DNA of 64,000 nt, from positions 99,587 to 163,586 of the forward strand of contig CAKRMK010000002.1 in the NCBI GenBank assembly GCA_934364795.1, read 5' to 3'. Positions within the stretch are counted from its first letter, which is position 1. Every line of letters begins with the position of its first letter. Below, in pieces: positions 25,406-33,677 of this stretch. The notes beneath the pieces were generated by a model. The model was not told where the DNA came from and ran no database searches. It saw nothing but the letters and a program-made list of their open reading frames with translations. Source of the stretch: an uncultured Blautia sp. (GTDB lineage: Bacteria > Bacillota > Clostridia > Lachnospirales > Lachnospiraceae). The position numbers and the translations under genes are program-made.

Positions 25406-26917
25406 TTACAATTCTTCCAGTTTCTCAAGTTCGCCGCCAAATGAAGTATCCATACACTCTTCAAATGCAGCCTCTTTTTTCATTTTATCCAGTGCCACTG
25501 CTGCTTTCTTTACAGTCTGCACCGTTCCTGCGCCTGCTATACATCCGCCAGGACATGCCATTCCCTCTAGCAGATAACCGTTGTATTTTCCGGCTTTGGC
25601 TGCCATCATCATTTTTTTACATTCCTGAAGTCCATTAGCACTGACTACCTTTACTTCCCGGTCAGGATCCATACGTTTCACTGCTTTTACTACAGCAGCT
25701 GCAACACCGCCGCTGGCTGCAAAACCACGGCCGTCACTGCTTGCTGAAGAAAGTGGCTCTTCTTCAGGAATGTCTGCAAAATCAACACCTTTTGCTTCAA
25801 ACATACCCTGAACTTCTTCAAATGTAAGTACAAAATCCACATAACTGCGAACTGATTTGCGGCTTGCCTCCAGCTTCTTGGCAGCACAGGGACCAACAAA
25901 AACGATCTTGCAGTCTGGTTCTTCCTGTTTCAGAAGTCTTGCAGTCAGTACCATAGGGGTCAGTGCCATGGAAATACAGTTTGCAAACTGCGGAAACATT
26001 TTTTTCGCCATTACAGACCATGCAGGACAGCAGGATGTTCCCATAAAGGGGATTTTCTCCGGTACTTCCTCCATAAAATCTTTAGCTTCTTCAATGGTGC
26101 AAAGATCCGCTCCGACTGCAACTTCTTTAATATCCGTGAAACCAAGAGCCTTAAAAGCACCTCGAAGCTGGGTATTTTTCAGTGCAGGCTCAAACTGCCC
26201 AGCTACAGCCGGTGCCACAATGGCGTATACCGATGTCTCACTTTTTAGTGCCATGATGGTCTGATAGATCTGCCCTTTATCTACAATAGCGCTAAACGGA
26301 CAGCTTACCAGACACATTCCACAGGAAACACATTTGTCATAGTCGATTTCAGCTCTGCCATATTCATCAGAATGGATGGCTCCCATTCCACATGCTTTTG
26401 CACAGGGGCGCTCCTGTTTGATAATAGCATTATAAGGGCATGATTCCAGACATTTCCCGCATTTGATACATTTTTCCTGATCAATCACAGACCTTCCATT
26501 TTCTATATGGATTGCCTGCTTGGGACAGACTTCCTGGCATGGGTGCTCCAGACAGCCCTGGCATCCTTCTGTTACCAGCACTCTTTTCTCCGGACAGGAA
26601 TTGCAGGCAAACTTAATAATATTAATAAGCGGCGGCTCATAATATTTTTCTTCAATAAGACTTGCCTCTACACCTTTGGAAATAGGTGCATGCTCGGAGA
26701 TATTACGAAGAGGCAGTCCCATTGCTACTCGCAGTCTTTCTCCTACGATTGCTCTTTCCAGGAAAATACTGTCACGATAAGTCGCAATTTCTCCCGGAAG
26801 GATCTTATAGGGAAGCTCGTCCATTTCCTTCTCAATATCACCCTCATAGGCAAGGCGGGCAATTTCAGTAAAAATCTGGTGTCTAATTTTTGTTTTTGAT
26901 GAGTATAGTCCTCTCAT
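25406..26917 (-). CDS. Monomeric [FeFe]-hydrogenase with N-terminal ferredoxin clusters
   Basis: Ferredoxin-linked hydrogenase or H2 sensor of roughly 503 residues. After an N-terminal helical part come cysteine motifs CNSCPEKRVLVTEGCQGC, CIKCGKCLESCPYNA and CVSCGMCLVSCPFSA, then the H-cluster domain: GTSCCPAWSV (P1), FVGPCAAKKLEA (P2) and EGMACPGGCIAGAG (P3). The TSCCPxW and GPC forms are those of the clostridial group B enzymes rather than the classical TSCSPGW/MPC. Two ATGs fit; the second (26917) is better spaced from AAGGAG. It may evolve H2 from ferredoxin reduced by pyruvate oxidation or by the Hdr-Flox complex. Confidence 0.9.
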   Translation of the reverse strand: MRGLYSSKTKIRHQIFTEIARLAYEGDIEKEMDELPYKILPGEIATYRDSIFLERAIVGERLRVAMGLPLRNISEHAPISKGVEASLIEEKYYEPPLINIIKFACNSCPEKRVLVTEGCQGCLEHPCQEVCPKQAIHIENGRSVIDQEKCIKCGKCLESCPYNAIIKQERPCAKACGMGAIHSDEYGRAEIDYDKCVSCGMCLVSCPFSAIVDKGQIYQTIMALKSETSVYAIVAPAVAGQFEPALKNTQLRGAFKALGFTDIKEVAVGADLCTIEEAKDFMEEVPEKIPFMGTSCCPAWSVMAKKMFPQFANCISMALTPMVLTARLLKQEEPDCKIVFVGPCAAKKLEASRKSVRSYVDFVLTFEEVQGMFEAKGVDFADIPEEEPLSSASSDGRGFAASGGVAAAVVKAVKRMDPDREVKVVSANGLQECKKMMMAAKAGKYNGYLLEGMACPGGCIAGAGTVQTVKKAAVALDKMKKEAAFEECMDTSFGGELEKLEEL

Positions 26918-27033
26918 TCTCATTTCTCCTTCATCTGTAAAATTTTACACCAGCCAGATTTTACCGCATTCAATCTAACTGCATATAGTTCCTATATGCC
27001 TCCGCTTCATACAGATGATATGTTTCGTCTTAT

Positions 27034-27062
27034 ATCATACAAAACTTTTTCATTTTGTTCAA
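27034..27062 (-). promoter_or_regulatory. Promoter of the hydrogenase gene
   Basis: -35 TTGAAC (27057-27062), 17 bp, -10 TATGAT (27034-27039). The leader then contains the perfect hairpin GCATATAG-TTC-CTATATGC at 26981-26999, which may stabilise the message or mark an operator. Confidence 0.65.
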
Positions 27063-27098
27063 ATGTTTTTATAATTTCTTCCAGCCAGAACCTGTTTG

Positions 27099-27136
27099 AA
27101 AAAGGCCTGAACCCCTGTTTCACAGGAATCCCGGCC
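27099..27136 (-). terminator. Terminator after the glycyl-radical activase gene
   Basis: Stem GGCCGGGATTCCTG against CAGGGGTTCAGGCC, followed on the minus strand by TTTTT. It lies about 20 bp past the activase stop. Its tail TTTTTCAAACAGG resembles one end of repeat family 2. Confidence 0.75.
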
Positions 27137-27156
27137 TCTTAATTTTTTATTTATTC

Positions 27157-27948
27157 TCATCCGCCAATCTGGCAATCCAGATCACAGACTGCATGTACTG
27201 CTTTTTTCAGAAGCTCCATATGCTCCGGTTCGGGAGGAAGGATCTCGGTTAGCTTATACTCCCTTCCAAGCCAGTCATACTTATCCTGTCCAAGACGATG
27301 GTAAGGAAGTAGATGAATCTTCTTTACTCCTGGCAGGGTAGATGCAAAAGAAGCAATGGACTGAATTTCCTCCACACTGTCATTAAAGGTAGGAATAACA
27401 GGTACACGGATCACCAGCCTGGTCTGACCCAAAAGTGCCACCTTACGTGCATTCTCAAGTGCAAGCCCGTTAGGCTTTCCCGTAAATTTCGCATGTTTTT
27501 CCTGATTGGTATGCTTGATATCCATAAGATAAGTATCCAGATATGGCAAAACCATCTCAATATTTTTCCATGGAACGCATGCCATGCTCTCAATGGCAGT
27601 ATTAATTCCCCGCTCCTTGGCAGCTCGCAAAAGATCCCGGGCAAACTGTGGCTGACACAGACATTCCCCTCCTGAAAGGGTCAGTCCGCCGCCGGAACGG
27701 TAATAATAAGGACGGTCTTTCTCAACCACTTCTATCATTTCACCAACCGTCACATCACGGCCCATGGTTTTCACACCATCCGGTGTTTTCATGGTCTGGA
27801 TCTTATATTCCTGGGACTCCGGATTACAGCACCACTGGCACCTGAGAACACAGCCTTTCAGGAATACAATGGTGCGGATTCCCGGGCCATCATGGATGGA
27901 ATAACGCTGGATGTCAAAAATACGTCCTGTAGTATTTAAATATTCCAT
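27157..27948 (-). CDS. Glycyl-radical enzyme activase (radical SAM)
   Basis: Installs the glycyl radical on the neighbouring dehydratase-type enzyme. The 263 residues have RYSIHDGPGIRT, the CX3CX2C motif in GCVLRCQWCCNPES, and the SAM-binding LSGGECLCQP. Unlike many dehydratase activases it lacks the inserted eight-cysteine ferredoxin-like domain after the radical-SAM motif, and is PflA-sized. It lies 20 bp downstream of its presumed target and ends at a terminator. Confidence 0.92.
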   Translation of the reverse strand: MEYLNTTGRIFDIQRYSIHDGPGIRTIVFLKGCVLRCQWCCNPESQEYKIQTMKTPDGVKTMGRDVTVGEMIEVVEKDRPYYYRSGGGLTLSGGECLCQPQFARDLLRAAKERGINTAIESMACVPWKNIEMVLPYLDTYLMDIKHTNQEKHAKFTGKPNGLALENARKVALLGQTRLVIRVPVIPTFNDSVEEIQSIASFASTLPGVKKIHLLPYHRLGQDKYDWLGREYKLTEILPPEPEHMELLKKAVHAVCDLDCQIGG

Positions 27949-27968
27949 ATATCTCTCCGTTGTACGTT

Positions 27969-30494
27969 TTAGAAGCCCTGCTCTGTTCTGCGGATAATAT
28001 CATCCTGAAGAGATCTGGACAAAGTGGTAAACAGTGCACTGTAACCAGCCACACGTACAACCAGATGTTTGTAATTCTCCGGATGTGCCTGTGCATCAAG
28101 AAGAGTTTCCCTGCTTACAACATTAAACTGCATATGCATGCCCTTCTGATCAAAGTAGGAACGAATCAGTGCAACAAATTTCTCCAGTCCTTCTCTGCCT
28201 GAAAGTGCAGACGGATGGAATTTCTGGTTAAACAGGGTACCGTTGGATACAATGAAATGATCCAGTTTGGCAACAGAGCTTGCTGCGGCTGTCGGTCCGT
28301 TTACATCCTTGCCGGCTGACGGGGAAACACCATCAGCAACAGGGGTATGTGCATATCTGCCATCTGGGGTAGCACCTGTCTGTCCGCCAAGAGGTACGTT
28401 TGCAGATACCGGATAAAGACCTGCCTGATACTGTCCACCTCTTGGATTCTTAAAGTTCTGAAGAGGTCTTGTATAGGTGTAAGCCACATCTCTTGCAAAA
28501 TAATCCACTTCCGGAATATCATTTCCAAATTTCGGAACTTCTGCAATCATATTGTGGATTTCTTCATATCTTGCCATCTTCTCCGGAGACATCTGTGCAT
28601 TCATAACAGATTTCAGAACGGCTGCGGCTGTATCGCTGTCAACCTTGGCTCCGCTTTCTGTCATTTCTCTTAAAATACCGGTTGTGATTTCCTTCACAGA
28701 CTGTTCGTCAAGGCCTTTGCCATAGTTCCATGCAAGAGCTTCCTTCAGTTCTTCCATGGTGAACTTCTTCTCCTGATATACAAGCTGACGGATAGCATAC
28801 AAAGAATCTGCCATATTGGCAATACCGAATCCCTGGGGACCGGTAAAGTTATAAACAGCTCCACCTTCCTGTACGGATTTGCCTCTGCTGATACAGTCAT
28901 CAATCATACTGGAAAGGAATGGCAGCGGACAACGCTTCGCATGTGCTACATCAATTGCATTGTCTGCATTTACAAGAAGGGAAATGCAGTATTCCATCTG
29001 CTTCTTGTATGCATCATAAAATTCCTCAAAGGTATCCATCTTGGTTACGTCTCCGGTAGGAATTCCCACCATCTCGCCCTGATCCATACCATTTGCAAAA
29101 ACAAGCTCAAGCGGACGGCACATATTAAAGAATGCTGCATCATGCCATCCCTCTGTCTTACCTGCTTTCTGCGGTTCTACGCAACCAATAATGTTATATT
29201 CACGGGCATCAGCAAGGGAAAGTCCTCTGTTCTGTAGTGCCGGGATGATAACTTCGTCATTGTAATATGCAGGAAGTCCGATACCGGTTCTGGTAAGCTC
29301 TGCCGCCTTGATCAGAAAATCATGAGGTGAGCCATTCCATACGCGGATGGAAAGGGACGGTGCCGGAAGATGAACATGCATAGATGCTTCAATGCACATA
29401 AAGGAAAGGTCATTGGTCACATCTTCGCCATCTTTATTCTGTCCGCCTACGATCAGGTTCTGGAACAGGCTGTAGCCTGCAAAACCTTCTGCAGAAGCGG
29501 CATCACGGCATTTATTCAGGTCGTTTAATTTCACCCAGATACAGTCGATCAGCTCCTGTGCTGCTGTTCTGGTGATGGCTCCGCTTTCGATATCTTTCTT
29601 ATAGTATGGGTACATGTACTGGTCAAAACGTCCTGGTGAAATGGAATGTCCGCTGGACTCCATCTGAAGGAGCTGCTGTACAAACCAGAAGGACTGACAT
29701 GCTTCCCAGAAATTGGCAGCTCCCTTTGCAGGAACCTTGCTGCAGTTGGATGCGATTACAAGAAGCTCTGCTTTACGCTGTGGATCTGTACATTTCTCCG
29801 CCATCTCAAGAGCAAGTTTCGCATATCTGTTGGCATAATCAATAACAGCCTGACAGCTTAAAATAACTGCCTCCAGGAAACGGGAACGCTCTGCGTAGTC
29901 TCCGTCACCTACCTGGCATTTATCCAGCTCCTGCTGTGCTTTCGCCATAATGCCTTCGTAACCGATTTCAAGAACTTCCCAGTATTTTACGGTAACATGT
30001 CCTACACCGTTATAGAAATAGTTTCCTGGTGTGAAAATATTGTGGTCAATTGCACGGATTGCTTCCGGCGCCATATAGGCAGTAGCAAGTTCGCTGGTGG
30101 TCTTACCCTTCCAGTATTTGTGAACTTCTCTAAGGTCTGCCTTGGCCTCCTCTGAAATATAGAACGGATCTGCAATTCTGGTTGCTACAGTATCCAGCTC
30201 ATCTTCCAGCCACTGGAATGAAAATTCCGGGAAGGTCTGACATCCTCTTGGAGCAATGGAGTTACTGCCCACGATCAGTTCTTCATCCCGGATAATGATG
30301 GGGATATTATGTAAAATGTGGGCAAAAGCTTTCGCTCTTCTGGTAATGATCGGCTGGTCTTCCGTCTCTTTATAAGACTCTGTGATCAGCTTCGCTCTGT
30401 AAGATTCAATTTCCGGCATCTTGGCATAGAGATGGTCTACCAGCCTGGTAATTCTGGAGGATTTCGGAATCTCACTTGTATTGTATTTTTCCAT
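27969..30494 (-). CDS. Glycyl-radical diol dehydratase-like enzyme
   Basis: An 841-residue glycyl-radical enzyme. The radical glycine is G817 in VRVAGYSALF and the thiyl cysteine is C438 in IIGCVEPQ. Its CxE motif is that of hydroxyl-eliminating enzymes, not the CC pair of pyruvate formate-lyase. H166 (GVGHV), H283/S284 (SGHSISPGRFDQ), E440 and D452 (GWHDAAFFN) line up with H164, H281/S282, E435 and D447 of the clostridial glycerol dehydratase. Glycerol or 1,2-propanediol is therefore the likely substrate; 4-hydroxyproline dehydratase is a less likely alternative. No aldehyde dehydrogenase or microcompartment shell gene is adjacent. A consensus promoter precedes it. Confidence 0.85.
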   Translation of the reverse strand: MEKYNTSEIPKSSRITRLVDHLYAKMPEIESYRAKLITESYKETEDQPIITRRAKAFAHILHNIPIIIRDEELIVGSNSIAPRGCQTFPEFSFQWLEDELDTVATRIADPFYISEEAKADLREVHKYWKGKTTSELATAYMAPEAIRAIDHNIFTPGNYFYNGVGHVTVKYWEVLEIGYEGIMAKAQQELDKCQVGDGDYAERSRFLEAVILSCQAVIDYANRYAKLALEMAEKCTDPQRKAELLVIASNCSKVPAKGAANFWEACQSFWFVQQLLQMESSGHSISPGRFDQYMYPYYKKDIESGAITRTAAQELIDCIWVKLNDLNKCRDAASAEGFAGYSLFQNLIVGGQNKDGEDVTNDLSFMCIEASMHVHLPAPSLSIRVWNGSPHDFLIKAAELTRTGIGLPAYYNDEVIIPALQNRGLSLADAREYNIIGCVEPQKAGKTEGWHDAAFFNMCRPLELVFANGMDQGEMVGIPTGDVTKMDTFEEFYDAYKKQMEYCISLLVNADNAIDVAHAKRCPLPFLSSMIDDCISRGKSVQEGGAVYNFTGPQGFGIANMADSLYAIRQLVYQEKKFTMEELKEALAWNYGKGLDEQSVKEITTGILREMTESGAKVDSDTAAAVLKSVMNAQMSPEKMARYEEIHNMIAEVPKFGNDIPEVDYFARDVAYTYTRPLQNFKNPRGGQYQAGLYPVSANVPLGGQTGATPDGRYAHTPVADGVSPSAGKDVNGPTAAASSVAKLDHFIVSNGTLFNQKFHPSALSGREGLEKFVALIRSYFDQKGMHMQFNVVSRETLLDAQAHPENYKHLVVRVAGYSALFTTLSRSLQDDIIRRTEQGF

Positions 30495-30551
30495 GGTTCT
30501 CCTTTCTCATGGAAGTAATTCTGCCATTCCATGACATAAAATTCTACGTTC

Positions 30552-30580
30552 ATTATACGTCATCTGTGATATGGTGTCAA
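30552..30580 (-). promoter_or_regulatory. Consensus promoter of the diol dehydratase-like operon
   Basis: -35 TTGACA (30575-30580), 17 bp and -10 TATAAT (30552-30557) on the minus strand, a perfect sigma-A match about 58 bp before the start codon. Upstream is a T-rich tract with no operator I could recognise. Confidence 0.88.
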
Positions 30581-30772
30581 CAAAATTCAACGCTATTATT
30601 GTTGTTTCTGTTGGTCTTTTCTTTGTGTTTTTGTGGTTTTTTGTTGTTTTTATATTTTTTAACATATGAGACATCGTAAGCGATTTACACAATAAATCAA
30701 CAGATTACGAATGTTCAAGAATTTCGGGAATGATTTTTCAAACACACTCTAATATCATATATGATACTATAT

Positions 30773-30808
30773 AAAAAACTGCCATACCAGTAAAAACCGG
30801 TACAGCAG
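30773..30808 (-). terminator. Terminator of the FeoB-associated transcript
   Basis: On the minus strand CTGCTGTACCGG-TTTTTA-CTGGTATGGCAG with G-U pairs, followed by TTTTTT. It lies beyond the repeat element that follows the FeoB-associated gene, and ahead of the diol-dehydratase promoter. Confidence 0.75.
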
Positions 30809-30844
30809 CTTCAATTTTTTCTCCTAATGCTATGTCATTTTCTT

Positions 30845-31006
30845 AGAGCGTGTTTGAAAAAGGCTTTCTGCAAGATGTGCGTCACAATTTGTGGGAGATT
30901 TTGCCCGGATGAGGGCGCCGTAGCGGGCTACGGCAACTGAATTCGGGTAAAATATACCGCAAAGTGGGGCGCACAGATTGTGGGAATGATTTTGGGGGCA
31001 CGCTCT
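30845..31006. repeat. Long-inverted-repeat element, family 2 (full copy)
   Basis: A 162-bp element ending in AGAGCGTG and CACGCTCT. The two halves are imperfect reverse complements (TGTGCGTCACAATTTGTGGG / TTTGCCCGG on one side, the matching GCGCACAGATTGTGGG / GGGTAAAATATACC on the other) meeting at a central GCCGTAG-CGGG-CTACGGC hairpin, so the transcript would fold into one long hairpin. It carries no coding frame. Its right end overlaps the stop codon of the FeoB-associated gene. Shorter relatives are at 34374-34458, about 45961-46000, 59055-59137 and 63189-63262. Confidence 0.75.
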
Positions 31007-31136
31007 AGTGGCAGTGTCCGCCGCAGCCTCCACAATTACCATTGCAGCCTTTTCCGCTTTTTTTATCCTTAACAATGCTTCTGATTGCCAGTCCTGCAAT
31101 TCCTACTATAATCGCACCAACAACTACTGTTCCCAT
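31005..31136 (-). CDS. FeoB-associated Cys-rich membrane protein
   Basis: A 43-residue protein: one membrane helix (VVVGAIIVGIAGLAI) then a basic KDKKSGK and a cysteine/glycine tail CNGNCGGCGGHCH. This is the layout of the small proteins usually encoded next to ferrous-iron transporter FeoB. AAAGGAG precedes the ATG by eight bases. No feoA or feoB is in this window, so it is an orphan here. The TAG stop overlaps the end of a family-2 repeat element. Its promoter carries a GTTAG-N6-CTAAC palindrome that could be an iron-regulator site. Confidence 0.85.
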   Translation of the reverse strand: MGTVVVGAIIVGIAGLAIRSIVKDKKSGKGCNGNCGGCGGHCH

Positions 31137-31251
31137 AATCCTTACTCCTTTCCTGTTAGATCATGCATAAATTTATCTGACAAATTTTCGGTATCGTTCT
31201 TCTCGTCTTTAGAACGTATTTGGAAAAATAACTTTTCTAACGCTCTTTATT

Positions 31252-31283
31252 GTTAGTATATTCTAACGTTTATTAGATGTCAA
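31252..31283 (-). promoter_or_regulatory. Promoter and palindrome of the FeoB-associated gene
   Basis: -35 TTGACA (31278-31283), 17 bp, -10 TATACT (31255-31260). The palindrome GTTAGTATATTCTAAC (31252-31267) lies on the -10 box, and related CTAAC/GTTAG half-sites sit just downstream. The half-sites resemble the TTAG...CTAA core of DtxR/IdeR-type operators; the regulator is not known. Confidence 0.7.
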
Positions 31284-31331
31284 TACCTTTTTAGACTTAT
31301 ACAGTCTTATACAGCCTTATGTATTTACATG

Positions 31332-31443
31332 TTACTGTTCACTGATAACGTTCTGCGAGGTGTTTTTGTGAACATAGTTCACAGAAAACCCGAGAATTTC
31401 TGTGCATCGCGAAGCATGTTGCTGTGAACAAAGTGAACAGTAA
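31332..31443. repeat. Inverted-repeat unit of family 3 downstream of the PTS-like gene
   Basis: Perfect 12-bp terminal inverted repeats TTACTGTTCACT (31332-31343) and AGTGAACAGTAA (31432-31443) flank an inner palindrome TGTGAACATAGTTCACA. The right end, 31418-31443, matches a 26-27-bp unit also found at 40570-40596 and 61051-61077. It lies just past the stop of the PTS-EIIC-like gene. Confidence 0.65.
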
Positions 31444-31451
31444 TTTTACAT

Positions 31452-32522
31452 TTATACATCCAGTTTCATCTGTCCATCCTTAATATATCCTGCATTTCGC
31501 ATTCCACGGTAAATTACATAAGACAACAGACCTGGAAGAAGGAAATGGAACACTGCAATTTTTATGAGCACCAGTGCCGGATCTTCTGTTGCAGTCATTG
31601 TCTGATAAGTCATGATCTGACCTACAAGTCCGGATGTTCCCATTCCGGAACCAGTTGCATTATTTGTCATATGAAATGGTCCGATGATCGCAATAGGTCC
31701 CAAAATAGCAGATGCCAGTGTAGGCGGCAGCCAGATCAGAGGGCGTCTCATAATATTGGGAATCTGAAGCATGGAGGTTCCCACTCCCTGTGCAAAAAGC
31801 CCTCCGACTCCATTATCTTTGAAGCTTGTTACTGCAAAACCGATCATCTGACAGCAGCAGCCAACAGTAGCGGCACCGGCTGCTACACCATTTAATCCCA
31901 GAATAATTCCAAGAGCGGCGGAACTGATAGGAAGAGTGAGTACCATTCCCATTACAACAGAAACGATAATTCCCATAAGGATCGGCTGCTGCTCTGTTCC
32001 CCAGTTCACCAGATCACCAAGCCAGGTCATAAATCTGGAAACGCCAGGTCCTACCAGTACACCTACAGCACCACCGGATAAAATAGTCACCGCCGGAGTG
32101 ATCAGAAGATCCAGTTTTGTTTTTCCTGCAACCAGCCGTCCCACTGTGATCCCCACATAAGCGGCAACAAAAGCTCCAAGCGGCTCTCCAGGGCCGGACA
32201 AAACCAGTGCCCCTGTATCTGACAACAGGGTTCCGGCAATAAGACTGGATGCATAAGCACCGATCATTCCAGCTGCTGCAGCAGATAAAAGTACATAGGT
32301 AGATTCACGGAACTTATATGCCACACCGATTCCGATTCCCGCACCTGTTAATCTCTGTGCGATCACTGCAAAAGTGCTAAGATATGAGCCATATGTACCG
32401 CCCAGCAGATCACCAATCTGTTTCAGAATCGTTCCAATAATCAGCGTGGAAAATAATCCCAGCGCCATACCGCTTAATCCGTCAATAAAAATATTATTTA
32501 AAATCTTCTTAACCGTTTTCAT
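31452..32522 (-). CDS. PTS EIIC-like membrane protein
   Basis: A 356-residue polytopic membrane protein of the PTS_EIIC_2 family, rich in Gly/Ala helices (FIDGLSGMALGLFSTLIIGT, LTGAGIGIGVAYKF, GPFHMTNNATGSG). These resemble sugar-phosphotransferase permease domains, but no EIIA or EIIB domain or gene accompanies it, so phosphorylation-coupled sugar transport is unproven and the substrate is unknown. It stands alone between the FeoB-associated gene and the two-component system, with its own leader of about 170 bp. Confidence 0.82.
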   Translation of the reverse strand: MKTVKKILNNIFIDGLSGMALGLFSTLIIGTILKQIGDLLGGTYGSYLSTFAVIAQRLTGAGIGIGVAYKFRESTYVLLSAAAAGMIGAYASSLIAGTLLSDTGALVLSGPGEPLGAFVAAYVGITVGRLVAGKTKLDLLITPAVTILSGGAVGVLVGPGVSRFMTWLGDLVNWGTEQQPILMGIIVSVVMGMVLTLPISSAALGIILGLNGVAAGAATVGCCCQMIGFAVTSFKDNGVGGLFAQGVGTSMLQIPNIMRRPLIWLPPTLASAILGPIAIIGPFHMTNNATGSGMGTSGLVGQIMTYQTMTATEDPALVLIKIAVFHFLLPGLLSYVIYRGMRNAGYIKDGQMKLDV

Positions 32523-32693
32523 ACTCTCTCCTATTCTCTAAGTAAAAATATTCCGGCAATCCGTACAGCCCACTTTGCAGCATATTTCACCCAAATTCAT
32601 CCTATATACAGCCTGCCGGGATCCTTTTATCCTGATAAAATTTTCCATAAATTATAATGCCCATCTTGCTGAAATTCTTTTTTCCAGTAAGCT

Positions 32694-33677
32694 TTAATAC
32701 AGCTCCAGTCTTTTTCGTCCAAGCTCCAGAAACACCTTCGTTCCCTGTCCTGGCGTTGACTGAAGCTTAATCCTGTGATCCAGTTTTTTCATAATTTTCC
32801 CGCAAAGATAAAGTCCGATCCCTGTGGAGCGTCCTTCCTCCCTTCCGTTATATCCTGTAAATCCCTTTTCAAAAACTCTTGGCAGATCTTCTTCTCTGAT
32901 TCCGATTCCAGTATCTTCGATCACAAGAGTGTGGGAATTTTCCCCACTCATATAAATGGATATTTTTCCATTTTTCGTGTATTTCAGTGCATTTGATAAA
33001 ATTTGTCCTATTACAAATCCAAGCCACTTTTCGTCTGTAAGCACCTTTTCCTGTACGCCATGATAATCCAGAGAAATCTTTTTTCCTATAAAGGTCCGGG
33101 CAAATTTATGTATCTGCTCCCGCACAAGCTCATCCAGCTCCACCTCTTTCAGACAGATGTCAGAGGACATATCCTCTGTTCTAAGGTATCCAAGAACCAT
33201 TTCCACATACTGTTCAATTTCAAAAAGCCGGTTCTGCACTGCCTGTATATCGGTTTCTTCTTCCTGTAGAAGCAGCCTTGCCGCCGCAATTGGTGTCTTG
33301 ATCTGGTGAACCCACATAGTATAATAATCCGTCAGCTCTGTATGAAAAGCATTTACCTGATTCTCTGCCTTTATTCTTTCTCCATTTAATATCTGGCAGA
33401 TTTCCTGATAACGCAGCTCATTTCCATTTTCCGGTGCATTCAGATGTTCCAGGACAAATCCACCGTTTTCTTTTATATATTCAAGATTTTCCCTTTTTTT
33501 CCTGTATCTGCTGTAACCTGCTCCCCAATATATTATTCCTGTCAGTACTGTAAAAAGTGTCACATATCCTACCGGTTCCACAGGTACATCATAGAGAAAA
33601 AAAACAAACACTGCCATTAGCAATAACAGGATTGCTATTACTATATTTTCCCACACAGTTTTCAGATATTCTCTCAT
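32694..33677 (-). CDS. BceS-like sensor histidine kinase
   Basis: A 327-residue kinase with two N-terminal membrane helices (about 10-30 and 36-56) joined by a very short extracellular loop, the mark of intramembrane-sensing kinases. The dimerisation box is MWVHQIKTPIAAARLLL with the phosphorylated His. N box ILSNALKYTKNG and G boxes DTGIGIREEDLPRVFEKGF and GRSTGIGLYL follow. It overlaps the response regulator gene by four bases. BceS-type kinases normally sense antimicrobial peptides through a BceAB ABC transporter, but none is encoded nearby. Confidence 0.92.
   Translation of the reverse strand: MREYLKTVWENIVIAILLLLMAVFVFFLYDVPVEPVGYVTLFTVLTGIIYWGAGYSRYRKKRENLEYIKENGGFVLEHLNAPENGNELRYQEICQILNGERIKAENQVNAFHTELTDYYTMWVHQIKTPIAAARLLLQEEETDIQAVQNRLFEIEQYVEMVLGYLRTEDMSSDICLKEVELDELVREQIHKFARTFIGKKISLDYHGVQEKVLTDEKWLGFVIGQILSNALKYTKNGKISIYMSGENSHTLVIEDTGIGIREEDLPRVFEKGFTGYNGREEGRSTGIGLYLCGKIMKKLDHRIKLQSTPGQGTKVFLELGRKRLELY

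Noticed and set aside
27969..30494. Second pyruvate formate-lyase
   Set aside because: It has a single catalytic Cys in GCVE and dehydratase-type residues instead of the adjacent cysteines of PFL.
30677..30689. Catabolite-repression (cre) site GTAAGCGATTTAC upstream of the diol-dehydratase promoter
   Set aside because: The half-site spacing is off by one base from the cre consensus, so it is too weak to claim.
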